Of a stretch of DNA of 5,342 nt, positions 1 to 5,342 are shown one piece after another. Below the pieces are notes generated by a model that saw only the letters and a list, made by a program, of their open reading frames with translations, searched no databases and was not told where the DNA came from. This DNA is from Coriobacteriales bacterium (lineage in GTDB: Bacteria; Actinomycetota; Coriobacteriia; Coriobacteriales; UBA8131). The stretch's first letter is position 1. Every line of letters begins with the position of its first letter. The position numbers and the translations under genes were made by a program. Where the stretch lies: the NCBI GenBank assembly GCA_031254255.1, contig JAIRUT010000035.1:1-5342 (forward strand), written 5' to 3'.

Positions 1-2431
1 CTATGGTCGCAACCTCACCGAGGCGGCTCGGGCCGGCAAGCTGGATCCGGTGATCGGCCGCTCGGACGAGATCCGCCGGACGATCCAAGTGCTCTCCCGC
101 CGCACCAAGAACAATCCCGTGCTGATCGGCGAGCCGGGCACCGGCAAGACGGCGATCGTCGAAGGCTTGGCCCAGCGTATAGTTGCCGGGGATGTGCCCT
201 CTTCACTGAAGGACCGCGACGTGGTGGCTCTTGATCTGGCCTCGATGCTGGCCGGAGCCAAATATCGCGGCGAGTTCGAGGATCGCCTGAAGGCGGTGCT
301 CAGAGAGGTTGAACAGGCCGCCGGAAACGTCATCTTATTCATTGATGAGCTGCATACCATCGTTGGCGCTGGATCCGGATCGGACAGTTCGTTGGATGCC
401 GGCAATATGCTCAAGCCTGCATTGTCCCGTGGCGAACTCCATGCCATTGGAGCGACGACCTTGGATGAATACCGTAAATACATCGAAAAAGACGCCGCCC
501 TCGAGCGCCGCTTCCAGCCCGTCTTGGTCGGTGAGCCCAGTGTCGAAGACACGATCGCCATCCTGCGCGGACTGAAGGAGAAATACGAGATCCACCACGG
601 CGTACGCATCACCGATGCCGCCTTGGTGGCCGCCGCCGAGCTCTCCGATCGCTATATCTCCGACCGCTTCCTGCCGGATAAAGCCATTGACTTGATGGAT
701 GAAGCGGCCAGCCGTCTGCGTATCGAGATCGACTCAATGCCAGAGGATATCGATGCTACCGCCCGCCAGCTGATCCAGATGCAGATCGAGGAGCAGGCGC
801 TCTTGAAGGAGAACGATACGGTTTCCAAGGAGCGCCTCGAGCAGCTGCAACGCGACATGGCCGACCTTCAAGCCCAGCTGGACTCCATGAAGGCCGGTTG
901 GGTCAACGAAAAAGAAGACATCACCCGCGTCCAGACCCTGAAGGCCGACTTGGACAAGGCCCAGATTGAATACGATCGAATGACTCGGGAAGGCGACCTG
1001 CAAAAGGCAAGCGAGCTGCGCTACAGCACGATCCCCCAGCTGGAAGCCTCATTGAAGGCGGCCACGGAAAGCCTCGAGCTGCGCCAGGCCAACGGTGGCC
1101 TGCTCCAAGAGGAGGTCACAGAAGAGGAGATAGCCAATGTGGTCAGCCTCTGGACGGGCATTCCGGTCTCCAAGATGATGCGTGGCGAGCTGGAGAAGCT
1201 GGTCCACCTCGAAGACGAGCTGCACAAGCGTGTGGTCGGGCAGGACCAAGCCGTATCCGTGGTCTCCGGTGCGATCCGCCGCTCCCGGGCCGGCCTGTCT
1301 GACCCAGACAAGCCGATCGGCAGTTTTCTCTTCCTCGGCCCGACTGGTGTCGGCAAGACCGAGTTGGCCAAGGCCCTTGCGGAGTTTCTCTTTGACAACG
1401 AGCGTGCCATGGTGCGTATCGACATGAGCGAATACATGGAGAAGTTCAGCGTCCAACGCCTGATAGGCGCGCCTCCGGGCTATGTCGGCTACGACGAGGG
1501 CGGCCAACTCACAGAGGCCGTGCGCCGCAAGCCTTATTCGGTGGTCCTCCTTGACGAGATCGAAAAGGCCCACCCGGATGTCTTCAACATCCTCCTCCAA
1601 GTGCTTGATGACGGCCGCCTGACAGATGGCCAAGGGCGTGTTGTCAGCTTCAGGAACGCTATCATTATTATGACCAGCAATGTCGGCAGCCAGTTCATCC
1701 GGGACTTCAAGGCCCGCGGCGGCGGCAAAGCCAAGGCCAGGGATCTCTTCAAGTCGTCCTTAAGTGGGAACAAGGCCGACATGGCCGCCCAGATGAGCGA
1801 CGGTGGCAGCTTCAGCGAAATAGTGGACGAGACGATCAAGTCAGCCTCCGAGAGCCTCGGAATTGATCTTCCGAAGGGCAAGGGGAAGGGGAAGGGGCCA
1901 AAAGGGTCCAAGGAACCGGACTTTTCGGACTTCGACTTTGACGACTTGGGCGGCCAAGATGGCTCTGGCTCTGGCTCTGGCTCTGGCTCCGGTTCTGGCG
2001 CTGGTTCTGGCTCCAGTGGGGCGGATGCCACCGCTTTGGATGATGAGCGCAAGCTGAATCGGGCAATCGACGAGGCTCTGCGCGCCACCTTCCGTCCGGA
2101 GTTCTTGAACCGCATCGACGACATCATCATCTTCCACTCGCTGAGCATGGATAATATCGACGGTATCGTTGAATTACAGCTGGAAAACGTGCGCAAGCGC
2201 CTCGAAAACCAGCGTATCACGCTGGAGATTGGCGAGGCGGTGATCGGCCAGCTGGCCATCGACGGTTTTGATCCGATCTATGGTGCCCGTCCGATGAAGC
2301 GCCTGATCCAGAGAAACATCCTCGACCTGCTGGCAAACGAGGTGGTCGCTGGCAATATCCACGACGGCGATCACGTCTTGGTCGACTTGGATGACAGGCT
2401 GGAATACGCGATAAATGTGACACACAGCTGA
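1..2431 (+). CDS. clpB: ATP-dependent chaperone/disaggregase ClpB (5' partial), with an unusual insert in the second AAA+ domain
   Basis: This is an Hsp100 AAA+ hexamer that threads aggregated proteins through its pore with DnaK. The reading frame is open from base 2 and 809 residues are visible (residue 1 is the codon at base 2). The N-terminal domain, about 160 residues in E. coli ClpB, is off the left edge. In order I see NBD1 with Walker A GEPGTGKT (43-50), pore-loop Tyr88 in GAKYRGEF and Walker B ending DE (115-116). A long coiled-coil middle domain follows (about 244-368), which marks ClpB rather than ClpC or ClpA. NBD2 has Walker A GPTGVGKT (446-453), pore Tyr494 in GYVGY, Walker B LLDE (516-519), sensor 1 MTSN (557-560), arginine finger Arg704 in FLNRID and sensor 2 GARP (Arg763). 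I see no IGF/LGF ClpP-binding loop. Residues about 570-681 are an insert absent from E. coli ClpB. All catalytic residues are intact. The identification is firm; the role of the insert is unknown. Confidence 0.97.
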   Translation, partial: YGRNLTEAARAGKLDPVIGRSDEIRRTIQVLSRRTKNNPVLIGEPGTGKTAIVEGLAQRIVAGDVPSSLKDRDVVALDLASMLAGAKYRGEFEDRLKAVLREVEQAAGNVILFIDELHTIVGAGSGSDSSLDAGNMLKPALSRGELHAIGATTLDEYRKYIEKDAALERRFQPVLVGEPSVEDTIAILRGLKEKYEIHHGVRITDAALVAAAELSDRYISDRFLPDKAIDLMDEAASRLRIEIDSMPEDIDATARQLIQMQIEEQALLKENDTVSKERLEQLQRDMADLQAQLDSMKAGWVNEKEDITRVQTLKADLDKAQIEYDRMTREGDLQKASELRYSTIPQLEASLKAATESLELRQANGGLLQEEVTEEEIANVVSLWTGIPVSKMMRGELEKLVHLEDELHKRVVGQDQAVSVVSGAIRRSRAGLSDPDKPIGSFLFLGPTGVGKTELAKALAEFLFDNERAMVRIDMSEYMEKFSVQRLIGAPPGYVGYDEGGQLTEAVRRKPYSVVLLDEIEKAHPDVFNILLQVLDDGRLTDGQGRVVSFRNAIIIMTSNVGSQFIRDFKARGGGKAKARDLFKSSLSGNKADMAAQMSDGGSFSEIVDETIKSASESLGIDLPKGKGKGKGPKGSKEPDFSDFDFDDLGGQDGSGSGSGSGSGSGAGSGSSGADATALDDERKLNRAIDEALRATFRPEFLNRIDDIIIFHSLSMDNIDGIVELQLENVRKRLENQRITLEIGEAVIGQLAIDGFDPIYGARPMKRLIQRNILDLLANEVVAGNIHDGDHVLVDLDDRLEYAINVTHS
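1709..2044 (+). other. Low-complexity insert in ClpB NBD2 (about 112 codons)
   Basis: E. coli ClpB has only about 27 residues between the sensor 1 segment (TSNLGS) and RPEF before the arginine finger; here the matching distance is about 130. The extra part begins after SQFIRDF and ends before [14 protein letters not shown]. It has four parts: a basic Gly-Lys-Ala start ([11 protein letters not shown]), a mixed segment of about 45 residues, a [13 protein letters not shown] run followed by an acidic patch ([12 protein letters not shown]), and a Gly-Ser tract. The frame is unbroken and conserved ClpB sequence resumes straight after it, so it looks like an in-frame, probably disordered, surface loop. 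The boundaries are estimated from my memory of E. coli ClpB and could shift by 5-10 codons. Confidence 0.8.
1961..2014 (+). repeat. GGCTCT hexanucleotide tandem repeat encoding Gly-Ser
   Basis: Nine in-frame 6-base units lie end to end. Four are perfect GGCTCT (1961-1984). The rest are degenerate: GGCTCC, GGTTCT, GGCGCT, GGTTCT, GGCTCC. They encode a Gly-Ser tract with one Gly-Ala. Because the unit is two codons, gain or loss of a unit keeps the reading frame. The perfect copies at the 5' end suggest recent slippage expansion there. Confidence 0.9.
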
Positions 2432-2432
2432 A

Positions 2433-3158
2433 TTGTCTGGCGTCATCTTAAATATCCTGACGGTAATCGTTGGAACAGCGATTGGGCTGCTGTTTGGCCG
2501 CCTGATCGCTGAGCGCTTCCGGGAGATCACCTTCTATGCCATAGGTGCCTGCACGATCGGTTTTGGCGCCATCACTACCGTCGCTGGCTTCACCGATCTG
2601 AAAGCTACTGATGTCGGATCATTTACCCTGCTTGTGCCAGTGATATCGCTGGTTATTGGGGCGATCATCGGCGAAGCCCTGCGCTTCCAGGACCGCTTGG
2701 AGAGTCTGGGCACTTGGATGCAGGGGCGTCTGCCAAAATCGTTCGGCAAAGGAACCGGCAAGCAGAATTTTGTTCAGGGCTACATGACCGCCACCATCCT
2801 CTTCTGCGTTGGTGCCATGACTCTCCTCGGCTCCATTCAAGCTGGCCTTGGAGACCCATCCACCCTCTACCTGAAGTCTCTTCTGGATGGCATTTCTTCC
2901 ATAGCCTTGGCAGCAGCCTTTGGCATCGGGGTTGGCTTTGCCGTCGTTTCCATCTTGGTGATCCAAGGTGGCTTGGCGCTGCTGGCGATGTTCTTCGGCG
3001 ACTTCTTCACACCAGCCATCATCGCCTCCATCGATTTGGTCGGTGGCATCATGCTGATCGCCTTGGGTATCGAGATCCTGAACATCAAAAAACTTCGGGT
3101 TGCCAACATGCTGCCTGCCCTCCTGGTCGCCATCCTCCTCGGCTGGATGCTGGGCTGA
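2433..3158 (+). CDS. DUF554 family membrane protein (YdfK-like)
   Basis: This 241-residue protein of unknown function is predicted to lie in the cytoplasmic membrane; members of the family usually run to about 225-240 residues. I see hydrophobic segments at about 4-21, 33-52, 64-83, 117-136, 154-176, 178-193, 196-216 and 225-240. The family hallmark is the stretch FCVGAMTLLGSIQAGLGD (124-141), followed by LLDGISSIALA. The start is a TTG: the next in-frame stop upstream is at 2418-2420 and no ATG or GTG lies between, and starting at the TTG gives the expected N-terminus (ILNILTVIVGTAIG). There is no strong Shine-Dalgarno sequence. The TTG sits one base after the clpB stop, which suggests translational coupling to clpB and a shared transcript. 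I see no terminator between this gene and the repeats that follow it. Confidence 0.9.
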   Translation: MSGVILNILTVIVGTAIGLLFGRLIAERFREITFYAIGACTIGFGAITTVAGFTDLKATDVGSFTLLVPVISLVIGAIIGEALRFQDRLESLGTWMQGRLPKSFGKGTGKQNFVQGYMTATILFCVGAMTLLGSIQAGLGDPSTLYLKSLLDGISSIALAAAFGIGVGFAVVSILVIQGGLALLAMFFGDFFTPAIIASIDLVGGIMLIALGIEILNIKKLRVANMLPALLVAILLGWMLG

Positions 3159-3170
3159 AAGCAAGGAGGG

Positions 3171-3206
3171 CCGAGACCCAAACCGAGACCCAAACCGAGA
3201 CCCAAA
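3171..3206 (+). repeat. Three perfect 12-bp direct repeats (CCGAGACCCAAA)
   Basis: Three copies of CCGAGACCCAAA lie head to tail at 3171-3182, 3183-3194 and 3195-3206 with no mismatches, starting 12 bases after the DUF554 stop. No gene overlaps them. A 12-bp period places the units slightly more than one helical turn apart. They could be a slippage tract or a set of protein binding sites; the sequence does not decide. Confidence 0.9.
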
Positions 3207-3237
3207 ACTTCAAGGCCCGATTCAAGCCAAGGGATTC

Positions 3238-3261
3238 CCAAGCAGCCAAGCAGCCAAGCAG
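3238..3261 (+). repeat. Three perfect 8-bp direct repeats (CCAAGCAG) next to a -10 box
   Basis: CCAAGCAG is repeated at 3238-3245, 3246-3253 and 3254-3261. The array ends two bases before a TATAAT box and so fills the place where a -35 element would sit. Any change in copy number would alter the sequence 8-25 bases upstream of the -10 box. Confidence 0.9.
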
Positions 3262-3262
3262 C

Positions 3263-3268
3263 TATAAT
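3263..3268 (+). promoter_or_regulatory. Candidate -10 box TATAAT for the ACT gene
   Basis: There is a perfect consensus TATAAT 76 bases upstream of the ACT-protein start, giving a predicted transcription start near 3275. The bases 16-18 positions upstream fall in the CCAAGCAG array and do not resemble TTGACA, and there is no TG extension. If this is a promoter it is probably weak or activator-dependent. Chance occurrence is possible. Confidence 0.4.
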
Positions 3269-3274
3269 TGATAC

Positions 3275-3303
3275 TGGCCTGCAGAGGCAGCCTGCGCAGG
3301 CCA
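3275..3303 (+). promoter_or_regulatory. 8-bp inverted repeat (hairpin or operator) at the predicted 5' end of the ACT transcript
   Basis: TGGCCTGC (3275-3282) and GCAGGCCA (3296-3303) are perfect reverse complements around a 13-base spacer. The right half also contains the 10-base palindrome CCTGCGCAGG (3291-3300), which could compete for pairing. No T-run follows, so it is not a classical terminator for DUF554. Its left arm begins at the transcription start predicted from TATAAT, which would suit an operator or a 5'-leader hairpin. Confidence 0.5.
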
Positions 3304-3332
3304 AATCGGCAGACAGATGAGCACCTATAAGC

Positions 3333-3338
3333 AAGGAG
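3333..3338 (+). promoter_or_regulatory. Ribosome binding site of the ACT-protein gene (decides its start)
   Basis: AAGGAG lies 5 bases before the ATG at 3344. The earlier in-frame ATG at 3317 is preceded by no such motif and would place this site inside the coding region, so 3344 is preferred. Confidence 0.8.
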
Positions 3339-3343
3339 AGAAC

Positions 3344-3667
3344 ATGACATTGCACTCTGACGCCCAGGGCATTGACAGGGGTAGTGGGGACCAGCAAACA
3401 AGGGCAGTGTTGAGCGTTTTGGGCAGGGATCGCAAAGGCATCGTGGCCTCGATCTCCGGAGTTCTCTACCAGTCAGATGCAAACATCGATGACATCCAGC
3501 AGACCATCCTGATCAACATGTTCTCCATGACCATGTTGATCAGCATCAATGAGGCCAGCTGCGCCTTCGACACCCTAAGCGAACGTTTGGACAAAGTCAG
3601 CACTGAGCTGGGTGTCCAGATAGTCCTGCAACGTCAAGACCTCTTCGACTTCATGTATAAAGTGTGA
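3344..3667 (+). CDS. ACT-domain protein, UPF0237 family
   Basis: This small cytosolic protein (107 residues) is a single ACT domain; such domains usually bind amino acids or similar small ligands and form dimers. Its own ligand is unknown. The core runs from about residue 21 to the end: AVLSVLGRDRKGIVASIS, then the helix and strand containing NIDDIQQTILINMFSMTMLI (48-67), and the family-like end (GVQIVLQRQDLFDFMYKV). The first 20 residues are polar, an extension beyond the roughly 90-residue family norm. An ATG at 3317 would add nine more residues but lacks a ribosome binding site. In many bacteria a UPF0210 (DUF711/PFL) gene follows UPF0237 directly. Here a convergent gene follows instead, so the usual partner is not adjacent. 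It is probably transcribed from its own leader, possibly with read-through from DUF554. Confidence 0.87.
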   Translation: MTLHSDAQGIDRGSGDQQTRAVLSVLGRDRKGIVASISGVLYQSDANIDDIQQTILINMFSMTMLISINEASCAFDTLSERLDKVSTELGVQIVLQRQDLFDFMYKV

Positions 3668-3700
3668 ACATAGGCATGGCCTAATTGCGTTCACCCTTGT
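3664..3700 (+). terminator. Possible terminator hairpin overlapping the ACT gene stop codon
   Basis: GTGAAC (3664-3669) pairs with GTTCAC (3689-3694). Inside it TAGGC (3671-3675) pairs with GCCTA (3679-3683) around a 3-base loop. Unpaired bases (AATTGC, 3684-3688) lie on the right side only. The outer left arm contains the stop codon (3665-3667). A modest T-rich tail (CCTTGTTT) follows. The stem is imperfect and the U-tract weak, so termination here is only plausible. Confidence 0.4.
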
Positions 3701-3743
3701 TTCAGAGGGAAAAGGAATGGCACCAAGCCTGTTTCGCTGTTCC

Positions 3744-3769
3744 AAAAGGCAGAATAATATCGATTCTGC
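3744..3769 (-). terminator. Probable rho-independent terminator of the YeiH-type gene
   Basis: Read on the minus strand, GCAGAAT (3769-3763) and ATTCTGC (3755-3749) form a perfect 7-bp stem with a 7-base loop, and CTTTT comes straight after it. It begins about 20 bases past the stop codon at 3790. The stem is AT-rich and the U-run is only four bases, so efficiency may be moderate. Confidence 0.5.
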
Positions 3770-3789
3770 TAATCACTGGAATTACGATA

Positions 3790-4911
3790 CTACGTGAGAA
3801 TTCCCATTAACTTTTGCACGATCACGGAGACTGCGGCAACGACGAACCAGCAAGAAAGCCCGAGTACTATCGGCCGGACTCCGTTTGAGAGGAGCTTCTT
3901 CAGGTTCGTATTCAGGCCGATGGCTGCCATGGCCATTGTGATCACGAATTTGCCGACCTCTGCCAGTGTTGCGGATACTTGGGCAGGGATCCCGGCGAAG
4001 GTGTTAAGCAATGCGGCGACAACAAAAAAGATCACAAACCAAGGGAAGACCTTGACCAAGCTGAACTTGGCATCGCTGCTGGCTTCTCCAATCGCCTCAC
4101 CACCACTAATTCCTATTTCACCTTCAGCAAGGTTGCGTTGGCGCGACAGTTTTTGTGTCGTATAGACGGCCAGCACCAGTGTTATCGGGACGATCATAAG
4201 CGTTCGTGTAAGTTTGACGATAGTTGCGGTCTGCAGCGCCAGATTGCTGCCTGCATGGTTGCTCCAAGCAGTTGCTGCGGCCACAACTGAAGAGGTATCG
4301 TTGATGGCGGTTCCCGCCCAGATCCCGAAACCGATATCTCCCATGCCCATCAATCTACCCAGAACAGGGAATATGAAAACAGCAATGATGTTGAAGAGGA
4401 ATATAGTCGAGATCGCCTGGCTGACATCTTCATCCTTTGCCCGAATCACTGGGGCGGTGGCTGCAATTGCCGAACCACCGCAAATCGATGTGCCGACGCC
4501 GATCAGGGTTGTGGTGTTTTTCGGCAGTTTCAATGCCCTGCCAATTAAAAAGGCAGTCAGGAAGGCAGCAGTCAAGGTGAAGATCATAACCAGTAGAGAC
4601 TGGCTGCCGACCTTGATGATGCTGAGGAAGTTGACTTCGAAGCCCAGGAGAATGATTGAATATTGCAACAACTTCTTGGATGTATACCTAACGCCGCCAT
4701 CAAAGCAGATCCCGTCGCTTCGACCTCTTGTGAGCCTCCAGGTAGTCAGCTTCGGGAAGATCAGCGTGATCAAGATACCGATAATGATCGCAAAGACTGG
4801 GCCGCCGATGATAGGCAGGGCCTTGCCAAGAAACCAAGAAGGAAGGGCCAGTGCCAGGCAGAGCAATACACCTGGGATAAGGCAGAGCAAGTCTCGGAGC
4901 TTGTCTTTCAT
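3790..4911 (-). CDS. YeiH/UPF0324 family membrane protein (putative sulfate exporter)
   Basis: This polytopic inner-membrane protein belongs to the YeiH/UPF0324 family, classed as putative sulfate exporters; the substrate is unproven. From the ATG at 4911 it is 373 residues. In that numbering I see GVGTSICGGSAIAATAPVI (138-156), AGTAINDTSSVVAAA (199-213), KLTRTLMIVP (233-242), FPWFVIFFVVAALLNT (289-304) and AAIGLNTNL (329-337), all family signatures. About ten hydrophobic segments are spread along the chain, with a polar Gly/Glu-rich loop at about 255-285. A GTG at 4941 would add ten residues (MRRRVTTKLQ). I prefer the ATG because the candidate promoter would start the transcript near 4944 and the N-terminal length suits the family. 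Neither start has a good Shine-Dalgarno, so the start is uncertain. The DUF6157 gene lies upstream on the same strand, 76 bases from this ATG. Confidence 0.9.
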   Translation of the reverse strand: MKDKLRDLLCLIPGVLLCLALALPSWFLGKALPIIGGPVFAIIIGILITLIFPKLTTWRLTRGRSDGICFDGGVRYTSKKLLQYSIILLGFEVNFLSIIKVGSQSLLVMIFTLTAAFLTAFLIGRALKLPKNTTTLIGVGTSICGGSAIAATAPVIRAKDEDVSQAISTIFLFNIIAVFIFPVLGRLMGMGDIGFGIWAGTAINDTSSVVAAATAWSNHAGSNLALQTATIVKLTRTLMIVPITLVLAVYTTQKLSRQRNLAEGEIGISGGEAIGEASSDAKFSLVKVFPWFVIFFVVAALLNTFAGIPAQVSATLAEVGKFVITMAMAAIGLNTNLKKLLSNGVRPIVLGLSCWFVVAAVSVIVQKLMGILT

Positions 4912-4950
4912 TTGCAGTTTGGTTGTTACTCTTCGACGCACAGGCAGTAA

Positions 4951-4980
4951 ATTAACACTTTCGTAGGTCTAAACTTTCAA
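4951..4980 (-). promoter_or_regulatory. Candidate sigma-70-type promoter for the YeiH-type gene
   Basis: On the minus strand TTGAAA (4980-4975, one mismatch to TTGACA) is followed after 18 bases by GTTAAT (4956-4951, four of six matches to TATAAT). Transcription would begin near 4944, about 33 bases before the ATG at 4911 but only about 3 bases before the alternative GTG at 4941. It lies in the 46-base gap after the DUF6157 stop, where I see no terminator, so read-through from DUF6157 is also possible. Confidence 0.35.
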
Positions 4981-4987
4981 GCGGATT

Positions 4988-5342
4988 TTATTCTGAATGC
5001 TCTTGCTTTTTATGTGAACGCACGGCCTTCAGTTGTCTTAGAGCCTTATCTGAAGAAAGGTTCTTATATTCGGGAGACTGAACTGCATAGATAGCGACTT
5101 TCCCCTCAGCGTTGCAGTGTACGCCCCATCCATATCGTTTTGAAAGCGCGATAAACCGCAAGGATGGTTGTCCCTTCGAGAAAAACTCCTTCTTGCCCAG
5201 TTCCCTGCGTGTGCCGTTGACCTCATATAAGGCCTCGTCTGATGTGTAGGCGTAGGGATTATTTGTGAACATTTCATATAAGGCCCGCGCAGTCGATTTT
5301 GGTTCCTTGAGCGGAGGTATTTCAGCGACCTGAACAGGGCAA
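4988..5342 (-). CDS. DUF6157 family protein (5' partial)
   Basis: This is a small soluble protein of unknown function. The first ATG visible on this strand is at 5272, but the frame stays open to the right edge and the upstream residues read CPVQVAEIPPLKEPKSTARA. As I recall the family, that is its N-terminal pattern (DCPV, AEIPP), so the true start lies outside and only some 10-15 residues are missing. 117 residues are visible. Family features are NNPYAYTSDEALYEV, a short EEF-like stretch ending FFSKGQPSLR, SKRYGWGVHCNAEGKVAIYAV and the basic end KAVRSHKK. There is no signal peptide or membrane segment in the visible part. It is followed after 46 bases by the YeiH-type gene on the same strand. 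Confidence 0.8.
   Translation of the reverse strand, partial: CPVQVAEIPPLKEPKSTARALYEMFTNNPYAYTSDEALYEVNGTRRELGKKEFFSKGQPSLRFIALSKRYGWGVHCNAEGKVAIYAVQSPEYKNLSSDKALRQLKAVRSHKKQEHSE

Larger units (their letters stand above)
3159..3338 (+). repeat. Exact 10-bp direct repeat (AAGCAAGGAG) bounding the DUF554-ACT intergenic block
   Basis: AAGCAAGGAG occurs at 3159-3168, directly after the DUF554 stop, and again at 3329-3338, where it supplies the Shine-Dalgarno of the ACT gene. The copies are offset by exactly 170 bases. No start codon follows the first copy at a usable distance, so it serves no gene now. The segment between them shows no terminal inverted repeats. Part of the match could come from shared Shine-Dalgarno-like composition. 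Confidence 0.6.

Noticed and set aside
1534..2259. Minus-strand open frame of 241 codons with a Glu-Pro repeat
   Set aside because: It is antisense to the NBD2 region of clpB; the Glu-Pro tract is just the reverse reading of the Gly-Ser hexamer repeat, and no family feature is visible.
1..2431. Calling the first gene ClpC or ClpA
   Set aside because: The coiled-coil middle domain of about 125 residues and the lack of an IGF/LGF ClpP loop fit ClpB.
3163..3170. Shine-Dalgarno-like AAGGAGGG after the DUF554 stop, suggesting a small gene
   Set aside because: No ATG, GTG or TTG follows within a usable distance; the next bases are the 12-bp repeats.
3171..3261. Possible CRISPR array
   Set aside because: The repeats are 12 and 8 bp and strictly tandem with no spacers, and no cas gene is present.
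3275..3303. Terminator for DUF554
   Set aside because: The stem is good, but the bases after it (AATCGGCAGAC) lack a T-run and it lies over 110 bases past the stop; a leader or operator role fits better.
2867..3397. Minus-strand open frame of 176 codons with a Leu-Gly repeat
   Set aside because: It runs across the 12-bp repeats and antisense to DUF554; the Leu-Gly run is the 12-bp array read backwards, and the frame has no recognisable domain.
4214..4966. Plus-strand open frame of 250 codons
   Set aside because: It is antisense to the YeiH-type gene, whose family motifs are clear on the minus strand.

Overview
This window looks like ordinary bacterial chromosome: five protein genes, no RNA genes, no insertion sequences, no CRISPR array and no phage genes. 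Base composition is uneven. A sample 60-base line inside clpB (121-180) is 68% G+C, whereas lines in the right half are 45% (4381-4440) and 42% (5041-5100). The gene set (ClpB with a full middle domain, a DUF554 membrane protein, a UPF0237-type ACT protein, a YeiH-type transporter, DUF6157) would fit a Gram-positive or anaerobic lineage. My best guess is an actinobacterium of the Coriobacteriia, but no marker here settles it and the guess is weak.

Layout. Bases 1-2431 (+) hold the 3' five-sixths of clpB, the Hsp100 disaggregase; the N-terminal domain lies outside the window. One base after its stop, a DUF554 membrane protein begins at a TTG (2433-3158, +), so the two are probably co-transcribed and translationally coupled. 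A 185-base intergenic stretch (3159-3343) is packed with structure: three 12-bp direct repeats, three 8-bp direct repeats, a perfect TATAAT box, an 8-bp-stem hairpin and a strong ribosome binding site. It leads into a small ACT-domain protein (3344-3667, +). A convergent intergenic region (3668-3789) follows, with one hairpin facing each way. On the minus strand are a YeiH/UPF0324 transporter (3790-4911, possibly starting at 4941) and, upstream of it, a DUF6157 protein (4988 to beyond 5342), which runs off the right edge and lacks only its first residues.

How the genes fit together. ClpB rescues aggregated proteins with DnaK. DUF554, UPF0237 and DUF6157 are families of unknown function, and YeiH is only a putative sulfate exporter, so no shared pathway can be read from the window. 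The most distinctive features are (a) an insertion of about 110 residues in the second ATPase domain of ClpB, between sensor 1 and the arginine finger, made of a Lys-Gly run, an acidic Phe-Asp patch and a Gly-Ser repeat; and (b) the DUF554-ACT intergenic block, which is bounded by an exact 10-bp direct repeat carrying the Shine-Dalgarno sequence, as if an ancestral tight gene pair had been split. I found no convincing evidence of a wholly new multi-gene system.
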